From NCBI GenBank assembly GCA_903869675.1, contig CAIQAB010000023.1, positions 1 through 64,000 on the forward strand: DNA of 64,000 bases, read 5' to 3'. This stretch comes from an uncultured Verrucomicrobiota bacterium. Lineage in GTDB: Bacteria > Verrucomicrobiota > Verrucomicrobiia > Opitutales > Opitutaceae. Shown one piece after another: positions 43,131 to 51,919 of this stretch. The stretch's first letter is position 1. The number at the start of each line of letters is the position of its first letter. The translations under genes and the position numbers were made by a program. Under the pieces are notes generated by a model. That model was not told the DNA's origin, ran no database searches, and worked only from the letters and a program-made list of their open reading frames with translations.

Positions 43131-43919
43131 ATGCTTCCGCCTATTCTATATGAGGACGACTTCCTCATCGCCTTCGATAAACCCAGCGGCCTGCTGATCG
43201 CGCCTGATCGCTGGGATAAGGCCCGGGCCAACTTGATGACCGAGGTCCATGCCCGTTTAGGGGAGCACGTTGCTAACGTGCATCGGCTGGATGCCGATAC
43301 TTCCGGCGTGATTTTGTGCACGAAGGATAAGGCCGCGCTCGATTTCGTCTCCGGCCAGTTTCAATCTAAGACCGCTCAAAAAACTTATCATGCGCTGTGT
43401 TACGTGCCGCCGGTGGATGAGGCGATGAAAGTGGGTCGGACCCAGCGCGACGAATCGGGATTGTTGCCGGCCGAGTTCACGGTCGATTTGGCCTTGGGTG
43501 AGGATGAGGCGCAACCCGGGCGCATGCGGGTTTTTAAGCGGAGAGGAGGGAAGGCGTGTGAAACGCGCTTTCGCACCCTGGAGCGTTTCCATGACCGGAC
43601 CGGCCGAGCCTACGCCTGGGTGGAGTGCCGACCGCTGACCGGGCGGACGCATCAGCTCCGCGTCCACCTTGCGGCGGTCGGGGCGCCCATTATGGGAGAT
43701 TCGTTTTATGGCGTGCCGGGCATCGAGTTACGACTTTCGGATTTAAAACGCGGCTACAAGGGTCGCGAAGATGAGCGACTTTTGCTGACCCGCTTGGGTC
43801 TGCATGCGAGTATCTTGACGGTGAATCATCCCGCTACCCGCTTGCCCGTTACGATCACTGCGCCCCTGCCGCGGGAGTTTGAGGTGGCGTTAAAAAACCT
43901 GCGCCGCCACGGCGTTTGA
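43131..43919 (+). CDS. RluA-family RNA pseudouridine synthase
   Basis: The 262-residue enzyme has the catalytic Asp54 in HRLDADTSG. It also has YEDDFLIAFDKPSGLL at the N-terminus, KTYHALC in the second motif and the substrate-binding GRTHQLRVHLAAVGAPIMGD (20 residues). There is no S4 domain, as in RluA/TruC-like members. It converts uridine to pseudouridine in rRNA or tRNA; the target base cannot be deduced. Confidence 0.92.
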   Translation: MLPPILYEDDFLIAFDKPSGLLIAPDRWDKARANLMTEVHARLGEHVANVHRLDADTSGVILCTKDKAALDFVSGQFQSKTAQKTYHALCYVPPVDEAMKVGRTQRDESGLLPAEFTVDLALGEDEAQPGRMRVFKRRGGKACETRFRTLERFHDRTGRAYAWVECRPLTGRTHQLRVHLAAVGAPIMGDSFYGVPGIELRLSDLKRGYKGREDERLLLTRLGLHASILTVNHPATRLPVTITAPLPREFEVALKNLRRHGV

Positions 43920-43980
43920 TTGAGCTGATTTCGGCGAGCTCGAGCTCGGACCATTGACTGAGGCGAAAGACATGGCTGGT
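43920..43980. other. Short convergent gap with perfect palindrome
   Basis: It holds CGAGCTCGAGCTCG (43935-43948), a 14-bp perfect palindrome between the converging pseudouridine-synthase and subtilase genes. There is no T-run, so termination is uncertain. Confidence 0.3.
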
Positions 43981-45771
43981 TTAAAACTTACCCGCCCAGC
44001 ACACTTGCCGCCGGCGTTTTCCTACGTTGGCCGCGATGAAGGCTAACAGGCCGACCCACACCGAAGCGGTTGCCGGTTCCGGGATGGCAGTGGTCGCCCA
44101 AGCCAGACCGTAGGCCACGGCGCCGCCTGGGATGCCATCGAGGTCGTAGACGGCGTTATCGAAGCGCACCCGCAAGCCGAGGCGTTCGCCCGGGCTCGCT
44201 TCAAAGCGGAGAAACTCGGCGGTGTTGTAACTGCTGCGCGAGGCGGCCAGCAGGGTATCAAAGGTGCCGTTCAAGCTCACTGACCAGACTTCCAAATCGA
44301 GGTTGGCGAAACTGCCGTAGGTGGTGACGCCGGTGACCGAGTCAAAGGTGTCCGTCGTGAACCAGTTAAGTGCCACGGTAAATTCGAGCGCTTGGCCCCC
44401 AGCGAAGGAATCGAGGGTGTAGTTGTTGACTCCGCCGAGATCGATCCGGCTGAAATCCCAACCAAGCGAAGTCAGTCCGGTGCCGCCGGCCACGCCGGGG
44501 ACGTCAGTCGTGCCGAGCGCGTAAACGTAGGCGGCGCTCCCAAGGTCGACCCGGCCCGCGCCGGTGCGGAAGTCGAGCGCCTGGGTGGTCACGAGCACAC
44601 CACCGGGGGTGGTGCGCTGGCCGTTGTCCCAGCCCTCAGTTCGGCTGGCCGAGGCCATCAGCACCGAGCGCATGACCCGAGTGTCGAGCGCCTCGGTCTG
44701 AGGCAGGTTATACGGGCCGGTGCGGATCAACTCTTTGAGCAGTCCGATACCGCCGGCCACGACAGGCGCGGAGAAGCTGGTGCCGCTCTGGGAGAAGGTG
44801 AAGTAGAGGTTGTTTGCGGCGGTAACGAAGCCGCCGAGGGCGGGCTCAAGACCGCCGGTGGGTTGGAGGTAGGCGGCGAGGGCGAAATTTTCGCCCGGGG
44901 CGGCGAGATGCACGGCGGCGCGGGCCGCCGAGGTTACGGTGTCGGTCGCGGGGTTGTAGAATGCAACCGGACCGCTTGAGGAAAAATCGGATGGGGTCAG
45001 CCAGTTGGGGCCGCCGAGGGCGCCGACCGTGATGACGTTGAACGATGAGCCGGGTCCACCGACGGTATTTGGGCCGGGTCCGGAATTACCTGCGCTAAAA
45101 ACGGTGGCGACGGATGTATTCTGCGCGGCGAGGCCGGTGATGATGCGGGTCTCGCGTTCGCGGGCTGAGGGGTCTTCAAAGCCCCAGCTGCTGTTGATCA
45201 CGTCGGCCCGTCCTTGAGGGCCGCCTTCATAGAAGGCCACATAAGGGGTGCGAAACGAGGTGTCGCTGATCTCGAAGGAGCCAAGGTTATCGAGGGTTTT
45301 GTCGAAATGAGTGGCGATGGCTCCAGACCAGAGGGTGGCCAGCGGGGCCATGCCGGCGCCGGCGAGGGTTAGGCTGACCGAGGTGTCCGGGTTGATCACC
45401 GTCTTTGCGCCGACGAGCACGTGGGCGACCATGGTGGCGTGGAAATCAAATTCGCCGAGCTCGGGAGCATCCGAGGTGATGGGGGCGTTGACCAACCGGG
45501 CCGGGCTGGCGGGGATGCCAAGGGCGGTGCGGTCGAAGACTTCGTGGCCGGACCAAGGATGGCCGGCTTCTACGTTGGCGATGACCACGCCGGTTCCGTA
45601 GTAGCCGGCGTTCCACAGCACGTCGGTGCCGACTGCGTCGTTGATAAAAAACGGATTCGTCTGCACGCCGCCGAGCAGGTGGGATTCGGCACCAAAGGCC
45701 GGGGCCGCGAGCAAAAGGGAAAGTCCAAGGGCGACGCGGAGGAGGGGATTCGGGCGCATGGGTGGGAGCAA
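43981..45771 (-). CDS. PEP-CTERM anchored S8 (subtilisin-like) serine protease
   Basis: The 596-residue exported protein has a signal peptide (residues 5-28), a subtilase domain, a beta-rich C-terminal region and a PEP-CTERM tail (IPEPATASVWVGLLAF, ending KRRRQ). The catalytic Ser is S332 in QSGTSFSAPVV, and the oxyanion Asn is in FSAGNSGPG. The usual Asp-Thr-Gly is replaced by N-V-E68 (VVIANVEAGHPW). The His block reads DFHATMVAH (H111) rather than HGTHVAG. Activity therefore needs confirming. PEP-CTERM proteins are sorted by exosortase, which is not in the window. The last ten residues, after the Arg cluster, are an unusual extension. Confidence 0.88.
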   Translation of the reverse strand: MLPPMRPNPLLRVALGLSLLLAAPAFGAESHLLGGVQTNPFFINDAVGTDVLWNAGYYGTGVVIANVEAGHPWSGHEVFDRTALGIPASPARLVNAPITSDAPELGEFDFHATMVAHVLVGAKTVINPDTSVSLTLAGAGMAPLATLWSGAIATHFDKTLDNLGSFEISDTSFRTPYVAFYEGGPQGRADVINSSWGFEDPSARERETRIITGLAAQNTSVATVFSAGNSGPGPNTVGGPGSSFNVITVGALGGPNWLTPSDFSSSGPVAFYNPATDTVTSAARAAVHLAAPGENFALAAYLQPTGGLEPALGGFVTAANNLYFTFSQSGTSFSAPVVAGGIGLLKELIRTGPYNLPQTEALDTRVMRSVLMASASRTEGWDNGQRTTPGGVLVTTQALDFRTGAGRVDLGSAAYVYALGTTDVPGVAGGTGLTSLGWDFSRIDLGGVNNYTLDSFAGGQALEFTVALNWFTTDTFDSVTGVTTYGSFANLDLEVWSVSLNGTFDTLLAASRSSYNTAEFLRFEASPGERLGLRVRFDNAVYDLDGIPGGAVAYGLAWATTAIPEPATASVWVGLLAFIAANVGKRRRQVCWAGKF

Positions 45772-45896
45772 GTTTAGAAGGGCCTCCGTGGCGGTGGCGT
45801 CAACGGGTTTGGCCGGGAGCCAGGGGTGGAGTGATCCGGGGTTGAAAAGCAGGGTGGGGCGGTTCGTGCTCCGGGCTCGAATATTATTTGCCGCCT

Positions 45897-46220
45897 ATGA
45901 AACCTCCCGCCTGTTCAGTTTGCACCCTCGAAGACGTGCTTGCGCACCCCGAGCACTGGGAGTGCGCCATCTGCGGTCACGAGTGGCCCAAGGCGGAGGC
46001 CCCCGAGGGGCCCCGTGTGGTCAAGGATACCCATGGTAACGTGCTCGCCGAAGGCGATAGCATCACGACGATCAAGGATCTGAAGCTCGGCGGCTCCCAG
46101 GTGTTGAAGGCTGGCTCCAAGGCCAAAAACATCCGCCTCGTGGACGGCGACCACGAGATCGACTGCAAAGTCGACGGCGTCGCTATTATGCTGAAGGCTT
46201 GCTTCGTGAAGAAGGCCTGA
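45897..46220 (+). CDS. yjdM: YjdM/PhnA-family zinc-ribbon protein
   Basis: From ATG 45897 the protein has 107 residues. Two zinc-ribbon knuckles (CSVC and CAICGHEW) precede the family-defining VVKDTHGNVLAEGDSITTIKDLK (in part), then KAKNIRLVDGDHEIDCKVDG and the end FVKKA. These match E. coli YjdM (formerly PhnA), a small protein whose role in phosphonate use is not proven. It stands alone between divergent and parallel genes. Confidence 0.93.
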   Translation: MKPPACSVCTLEDVLAHPEHWECAICGHEWPKAEAPEGPRVVKDTHGNVLAEGDSITTIKDLKLGGSQVLKAGSKAKNIRLVDGDHEIDCKVDGVAIMLKACFVKKA

Positions 46221-46326
46221 GCGCACTTCGCCTCGTGCCGGACTTAGGTGAATTGGGTTTAAGTTTTGACGGGAAAGGCGTGCGCTCAGCTTTCCTCTTG
46301 GTGCAACCCCTCCCCGACTTTGTTAC

Positions 46327-48171
46327 ATGACCCCGGCATTTTTCCGCGTATGCGCGTTTTGGTTTTTATCGATCGTCGTGGCAGCGGGCTTGAACGCCCA
46401 AGCGCCGGGCGCCACCTCCGTCGTCGATGAGTTCGCGGAATACGAAACGCCCGCCGCCAAAGACGCGCGGCTGGGTTGGTGGCGCGAGGCCCGTTTCGGG
46501 ATGTTTATTCACTGGGGGGTTTACTCTTCGCTGGCGGGCGAGTGGAAGGGGCGGCGGGTGGAAGGCTATTCCGAGCATATCCAGCGACTCTGCAAAATCA
46601 GGCGAGCGGACTATTTTGAGGAGGTGGTGAAGCCGTTTAATCCCGTCCTGTTCGATGCCGATTCTTGGGTGCGAACGGCGAAGGAGGCTGGCATGGGCTA
46701 TATCGTCATCACCGCGATGCACCACGATGGAGTGGCGATGTATGACTCGCAAATCGACGACTATAACGTGGTCAAAACCAGTCGTTTTGGCCGGGATCCG
46801 CTGCGCGAGCTCAAGGCGGCCTGCGACCGGGAGGGGCTCAAGCTGGGCTTTTATTATTCGCAGGCGACTGATTGGTCGTTGGCGGAGGATCCGCGCTATC
46901 CGGAACCCAACGGGCCGCAGCGCCGTCTGGCTTGCGTGGAGCGCAAGGTCTTGCCGCAGATTCTCGAGCTTATTGCCAACTACCAACCCGCGCTGCTCTG
47001 GGGGGACACGCCTCATTTGAATCCCCCCGGTCTCAATGAACGCATCCTGCGCGCGGTCCGGAAGGCGGATCCAAATCTGATCGTAAACGGCCGCCTCGCG
47101 GGTGCGCGCCATGGCGATTATCTCACCACGGCCGACCGGCCGGCGGAGTTCGGTTTGATGCGCGGACCGGACGAGCGCGACTGGGAGGCGATCCCGACCA
47201 CCAACGAGTCTTACGGCTATCACGCCTTTGATAAATCGCACAAACCGCCGGTGCACTTTATCCAGTTGCTGGCGAAGGCCGCGGGGCGCGGCGGCAACTT
47301 GTTGATGAATTTCGGGCCGCGTGGGGACGGCACCTTCGCGCCGGAAGATCAGGTTATTTTGCAGGCGCTGGCGGCTTGGTGGCGGATCAACGGCGAATCA
47401 ATCCGTGGCACCGAGCGCACGCCGTTGGCGCCGCAGAGCTGGGGCGAATCCACCCTCAAGGGCCGCCGGCTTTATCTGCATGTTTTCCAATGGCCTGCAA
47501 ACGGGCTTCTGCGGGTCGGTGGTCTCACCGCCGATATCCTTCGCGCCTCGTTGCTGGGGGCGCCGACCGAATCGCTGGATTACACGCGGATTGGTCCCGA
47601 TATGGAGCTGCGTTTGCCGGCTCGGCCGGTTGACGCGGCGGACAGCGTGGTTCTGCTCGAGTGTGCGCAGCCGCCGCAGGGGGACGCCGAGTTTTTGGTG
47701 CAAACGAATATGCCCAATGTGCTGAGTGTATTCACTGCCGAGTTACGGCCCGCTCCGGTGCCCAAGGCTTCCTGGCGGCTCGGCAAAGGCACCTCGTTGA
47801 CTTCCCATGTGCAGGGCTGGAGCCAATCCGATTGCGAGGTTCTCTGGCGGACGCGTTTGGCGGTGGCGGGCACATTCGAGGTGTCGGCGCTTTACGATGC
47901 GCCCGATGCGAAGGGTGCCAGCCAAGTGGATACGGTAGGTGGGAAAATAACGACTGCCGGCGGGCTTACTTATGGTGGTGAGGTGCGGGTTTCATTGGGC
48001 AGACACACGCTGGAGGCCCCCGTCGCTGTCTCCGGAATGGATGTGGTGCTGCCGCTTGGCCGCGTCGCGCTCGCGGCTGGATCGTTCGAGATCAAGGTCT
48101 CTGCCGCAAAGATCACCGGCCAGGAATTGATGCGATTAAAGAGTCTGCGGCTCGTGCCGGTGGCGCCTTAG
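46327..48171 (+). CDS. Secreted alpha-L-fucosidase (GH29)
   Basis: The 614-residue protein has a signal peptide (residues 1-25). The GH29 barrel starts with WWREARFGMFIHWGVYSSLAGEW (in part) and includes VITAMHHDGVAMYDS. The expected catalytic nucleophile is Asp227 in LLWGDTPH, where most family members read WFDG. A C-terminal beta domain is added (residues 390-614). The enzyme should remove terminal alpha-L-fucose from glycans in the periplasm or outside. TGTTACATG precedes the start. It converges with the esterase gene, with 13 nt between the stops. Confidence 0.92.
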   Translation: MTPAFFRVCAFWFLSIVVAAGLNAQAPGATSVVDEFAEYETPAAKDARLGWWREARFGMFIHWGVYSSLAGEWKGRRVEGYSEHIQRLCKIRRADYFEEVVKPFNPVLFDADSWVRTAKEAGMGYIVITAMHHDGVAMYDSQIDDYNVVKTSRFGRDPLRELKAACDREGLKLGFYYSQATDWSLAEDPRYPEPNGPQRRLACVERKVLPQILELIANYQPALLWGDTPHLNPPGLNERILRAVRKADPNLIVNGRLAGARHGDYLTTADRPAEFGLMRGPDERDWEAIPTTNESYGYHAFDKSHKPPVHFIQLLAKAAGRGGNLLMNFGPRGDGTFAPEDQVILQALAAWWRINGESIRGTERTPLAPQSWGESTLKGRRLYLHVFQWPANGLLRVGGLTADILRASLLGAPTESLDYTRIGPDMELRLPARPVDAADSVVLLECAQPPQGDAEFLVQTNMPNVLSVFTAELRPAPVPKASWRLGKGTSLTSHVQGWSQSDCEVLWRTRLAVAGTFEVSALYDAPDAKGASQVDTVGGKITTAGGLTYGGEVRVSLGRHTLEAPVAVSGMDVVLPLGRVALAAGSFEIKVSAAKITGQELMRLKSLRLVPVAP

Positions 48172-48184
48172 GAGCAACTCACGT

Positions 48185-49714
48185 TCATGGTGTGGGCCCC
48201 ATGAACTGCACGAGCAGGGGAGCCAGCATATCCTGCCAAATGGCGTAGCCGGCGGCTGTGAGGTGCAGTTTATCCGGCCCGAGGCCGAGCCATGAGTCGC
48301 CTTCCGGTGTCATGCGTTCACCGAGGTTTAGCCGGAACACGGTTTTGTTGTCCGCGTAACCTTGGATCAAGTCGTTCACGGCCGTGACCAAGGCGGTGCG
48401 TCGAGCGGTGGGCAACAGGTCCATGAGCACGATTTTGGCGGACGGGAAAAGCGCGCGGGTTTTGTTCACCACGGCGAGGATGCTTTTGGCGGTTTCGGCG
48501 GCGGGGCCGCTGTTATTGGTGCCGATTAAAATGACGGCTACCTTGGGCTGGAGCTCGTGGAGGCCGGGGTAGTCGAGTCGGTAGAGCACGTTTTCCACGG
48601 TATCGCCGGGGATGCCGTAATTGAGCGCGCGGCGCGGGGCGAAGTGTTCTTTCCACAGCTGACCGTCCCACCCGAAGGTGATGGAATCGCCGATGAATAT
48701 CAGATCGCAGGCGCCTTTCATCGCGTCTACGTTTTGGCGTTGGGTAACGAGCCAGAGGCCGGGTTTGTAGCGCGTGCCATTAGGCTCGATCAAGGGCGAG
48801 GAGGATTCGGCCTTGGGCGGGGTGGTAGCGGATGTGAGCGCGGGTGACAGGGCCTCCGCTACGGCGTTGCCGAGCAGGGTGTAAACCTCGGGTGTCCAGT
48901 GCGTGAAATCCTTCCGATTGAGTCCGGTTGCGATCTGGGGTTTCAGCAGGGCGTGAGCGTCTATCACTGCCAGGCCTGCCTCTGCGGCGAGGCGGTCGGA
49001 TGTCGGGTTGGTTATCTGGCTGGCATCGGCTTCCGGGTTTTCGAAGACGGCGGCGTCCTTGCCCCAAGGGGTGGTGCGAACCCAGAAAACCTTTTTTGCG
49101 CCGGTCGCTTTCAGGCGGGTGAAAACCTGTCGCAGCCGCTCTTCATAGCCCTTGGGGTTTTTGCCGTCGTGGATGCCGAAATTAACCACCACGAAGTCCC
49201 AGGTGTTCCGGCTGTTTTGGTTGAGCCAGACTTCGCCAAACTCCTGAAAGCGGGCGGTGGGGCCGCAGTTGGCGGGGGCGCGGTGCACGTTGGCTTTGCC
49301 CTTCAGGGCTTGGCGCACGGTGGCGGTGTAGGCGCGCGAGATCGAGTCGCCGATGATCAAAACGCGGGGCAGGTCGGGGTCGTCCTGGACGTAGGCCCAC
49401 GCATCTTCCGCGGCGTCGTAGGGTTTGGGACCGAAAAGGTCGGTGACGTAGTGGGGAAAATAAAAACCGCCCAGCTGATCTTCGAGGGTGCGCAGCCACA
49501 CTTGCTCCTCGGCGCTGGCGGCTTGCACGCGGTCCAGCCACTTTTGGTAAAGGGAGGGTTTTATTTTATCCGCATACTTGTTCTGCAGCTGGGCCTCGGT
49601 GGCGTTGCGCGGCTCGTGGGCCGGGGGGCTGGCGGGCGCGGTGGTTTGGCCCGTCAGCAGCGGGAGGATACCGAGCAGAGCGAGAGTTAATAGACGGGGG
49701 CGGGATAGTTGCAT
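48185..49714 (-). CDS. Secreted double SGNH/GDSL esterase
   Basis: The 509-residue protein has a signal peptide (1-22) and two SGNH hydrolase domains. Domain 1 (about 90-290) has Ser124 in IIGDSISRAY, GIHD in place of GxND, and Asp269/His272 in DFTHW. Domain 2 (about 315-509) has Ser344 in FIGDSITFGWD, Gly370 in YGIPGD, Asn400 in IGTNNSG, and Asp481/His484 in DKLHLT, so both sites look usable. Such enzymes often remove acetyl or other acyl groups from polysaccharides. It follows the FAD oxidoreductase by 8 nt, surely in one transcript. Confidence 0.88.
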   Translation of the reverse strand: MQLSRPRLLTLALLGILPLLTGQTTAPASPPAHEPRNATEAQLQNKYADKIKPSLYQKWLDRVQAASAEEQVWLRTLEDQLGGFYFPHYVTDLFGPKPYDAAEDAWAYVQDDPDLPRVLIIGDSISRAYTATVRQALKGKANVHRAPANCGPTARFQEFGEVWLNQNSRNTWDFVVVNFGIHDGKNPKGYEERLRQVFTRLKATGAKKVFWVRTTPWGKDAAVFENPEADASQITNPTSDRLAAEAGLAVIDAHALLKPQIATGLNRKDFTHWTPEVYTLLGNAVAEALSPALTSATTPPKAESSSPLIEPNGTRYKPGLWLVTQRQNVDAMKGACDLIFIGDSITFGWDGQLWKEHFAPRRALNYGIPGDTVENVLYRLDYPGLHELQPKVAVILIGTNNSGPAAETAKSILAVVNKTRALFPSAKIVLMDLLPTARRTALVTAVNDLIQGYADNKTVFRLNLGERMTPEGDSWLGLGPDKLHLTAAGYAIWQDMLAPLLVQFMGPTP

Positions 49715-49722
49715 GGGGGTGG

Positions 49723-51288
49723 TTAGTTGGGGTTTAATTCCAGAATCTGGCCGGCGGCGCGCAGGCGCTTTTGCAGCTCGGCTATGGGAACGAGGTGAAC
49801 GGAGGTATCATCGTGGCTGGCCATGGCGGCGGCTACACCCGCGGCCTGGCCGGCGATCATGAATTGGGGCTCCATGCGAAAGGAGGCGAAGGCGATCGTG
49901 GAGGCGCTGGCGCAAACCGGCACGAGCAGGTTTTGGCATTCGCTGAAGCGCGGCAGCAAGGCGCGGTAAGGGATGTCCCACGGCTCCACCGGCTGGCTTA
50001 GGTAGCCCTCCATGTAGACCTCCTCGGCGGCTTTCGGAAAGTAGAAGGTCTTCAGGGAGACCCATTGGACCTCGCGGATGTCGATGTTGTAGCCGGCCAC
50101 CCCGATGCAGTCGAATTTGCGCGGGTTGGTCATCAGGTCGTGCTGAGTCAGCACGTATTCGCCGGTCATGCGGCGGGCTTCGCGGATGTAGAGCTGGTGG
50201 GGCCAACCGCCGGTGTCGGTGAACTCGTCTTTGCAGAGCCCCCAAGGCGCATATTTGGCGCGAATGTTGGCTGGCACGGACGGATCATTTTGGAGGTAGT
50301 AAACCAGACCGTGGGCCCAATCGAGGTGTTGTTGCCAGATCTCTTTGCGGCGGGAGGGGGAGCCATCGGGGTAGTCTTGGTTGGCGCCGAGTAGATTGAG
50401 CGAGAACGGGTAGCCGGCGTTGATGTCGGTCTTGCCGTTGGGCATCGGTTTTATGCCGAGTATGTTTTGGACTTTTTCTCCGCCTACCTCGAAACAGCGG
50501 CGCACCAGCTCGTAATCGTCGGGATTGTAGTGCTCGGGGCGGGGGATGGGCAGGCGGTTTTCGGGGACGTCGGTGAGGCAGAGGCGGAAGCAGTAGCCTT
50601 GGATTTTCCCGTCGCCGGCTCCGGTGGGGGCGAGGTCCTCCTCGGCCGTGATGTGGGGCAGCAGGCGGCCGTCTTTCCAAGGGGAGATCGCAAAGTTCAC
50701 CTGATGATTACTGCGCAGAATCTCGCGGCGACCGGCGAGGGGTTCCTGGTGGAGATCGCGGCTCTCGCGCCCGATGCGGTAGGAGACACCGGCGGCTTTC
50801 AGGAGGTCGCCCTCGTAAGTCGCATCGATGAAGACCTTGGCGGAAAAAATCCGGCCGGCGGTTGTCAGGAGGGACCGGATACGGCCCTCGGTTTTGATGA
50901 TGGTTTCGATGCTCTGGCCGTATTCGACGGTGACGTTCTGTTCCTTCAGCATCGCCTTCAGGATATCCTCGGCTACGTGGGGCTCGAAGATCCACGCGAT
51001 GTCTTGCCCGTAGTGCCGGCCGACGCGGCGGAAAAACTCCAAGGAAAGCCCCCCGATGCAGTTTTCCTGGCGGTCCATATCGGTGCGGCCGAGTCCACCC
51101 GAAAGCATGCCGCCGATGTGCCGGCCCGGCTCCAGCAGCAGCACCCGGGCGCCTTGGCTCGCGGCTCCGATAGCGGCCATGGCGCCGCCGGCCGTGCCGC
51201 CATAAACGATCACATCCACTGGCGGGGATTCGGCTCGGCCCAAGGGTAGCAAGGCAACGCAGAGGCTAAGCAGCAGGGGACGAAACAT
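49723..51288 (-). CDS. Secreted FAD-dependent oxidoreductase (FAD_oxidored family)
   Basis: The 521-residue protein has a signal peptide (1-19) and a Rossmann FAD site DVIVYGGTAGGAMAAIGAA (GGTAGG at 30-35), then GRHIGGMLSGGLGRTD. The family (PF12831) includes proteins annotated as xanthan lyase-like, but the reaction is not settled. C-terminal AGQAAGVAAAMA closes the FAD site. Export of an FAD protein with a Sec-type signal is notable, and FAD must be loaded outside the cytoplasm. It is first in a pair with the double SGNH esterase. Confidence 0.87.
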   Translation of the reverse strand: MFRPLLLSLCVALLPLGRAESPPVDVIVYGGTAGGAMAAIGAASQGARVLLLEPGRHIGGMLSGGLGRTDMDRQENCIGGLSLEFFRRVGRHYGQDIAWIFEPHVAEDILKAMLKEQNVTVEYGQSIETIIKTEGRIRSLLTTAGRIFSAKVFIDATYEGDLLKAAGVSYRIGRESRDLHQEPLAGRREILRSNHQVNFAISPWKDGRLLPHITAEEDLAPTGAGDGKIQGYCFRLCLTDVPENRLPIPRPEHYNPDDYELVRRCFEVGGEKVQNILGIKPMPNGKTDINAGYPFSLNLLGANQDYPDGSPSRRKEIWQQHLDWAHGLVYYLQNDPSVPANIRAKYAPWGLCKDEFTDTGGWPHQLYIREARRMTGEYVLTQHDLMTNPRKFDCIGVAGYNIDIREVQWVSLKTFYFPKAAEEVYMEGYLSQPVEPWDIPYRALLPRFSECQNLLVPVCASASTIAFASFRMEPQFMIAGQAAGVAAAMASHDDTSVHLVPIAELQKRLRAAGQILELNPN

Positions 51289-51919
51289 GGGGTGGGGGGG
51301 CAGATGAAGGGGGCAAAGGAGAACAAGAGGCGCCGGCTGGAATCGACGCCCGCAATCAGGGGAGCTGGGAAATTGTGCGGAGGGGCGGCGACAGGAACAG
51401 CCGGCATTTTGGGGTGGGGTCCTCGTTTCGAAATACGCGCCGGGTATTCGTTCGCTCGGTCTTCACCGCAAATTGCGTTTCCATTTGATCGCTGATCCTC
51501 CGCCCAACTGCCAGGACTTGGCTCAACAAAAAGACCAAATCCCAGTAATGTAATTATTACAATAAGATTCACGAAAAACCGGTTATAGACGAGAGGCCGC
51601 GCTTTAAAATAGTTTTAAAATGTTGTTTTAAAATAACTTAAAATAATTTCGGTTATGGTTAATGTTTAAAATAATTTCCCGGTTTCCCGCCTCGGTCTAG
51701 GTTTTGACGCAAAATCATGCATTGTGTTAATTTTTGTATCATTTGGTTTGACATTGCGGACTGATTTAACGACTCATTGCGGTGTTTCTTAGCCTCAACC
51801 CAGACCCCTCGCTCTTCCCAACCCCTTCGGCTACGTTTGGTTGCAACGTCGTTACTTACTTCGCGGCTTCCGCTCGTTCTGTTTCGGAAAAATCCCCGCC
51901 TCTTTAACCCCACCTACCC
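51289..51919. promoter_or_regulatory. 631-bp divergent regulatory region with TTTAAA repeats
   Basis: It separates the leftward oxidoreductase and the rightward beta-strand-repeat gene. The middle is very AT-rich. A palindrome TGTAATTATTACA lies at 51549-51561. A cluster of TTTAAA cores lies at 51603, 51614, 51627, 51637 (CTTAAA) and 51665, the first four spaced 10-13 bases. A -35-like TTGACA is at 51748-51753, without a good -10. Small frames here (51210-51572 and 51659-51913, minus) look like chance. Confidence 0.5.

Noticed and set aside
42989-43321. 110-codon leftward frame
   Set aside because: It overlaps the start of a well-supported pseudouridine synthase gene and has no recognisable features.
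51659-51913. 84-codon leftward frame before the beta-strand-repeat gene
   Set aside because: It occupies the probable promoter and leader region. The translation has no domain character.
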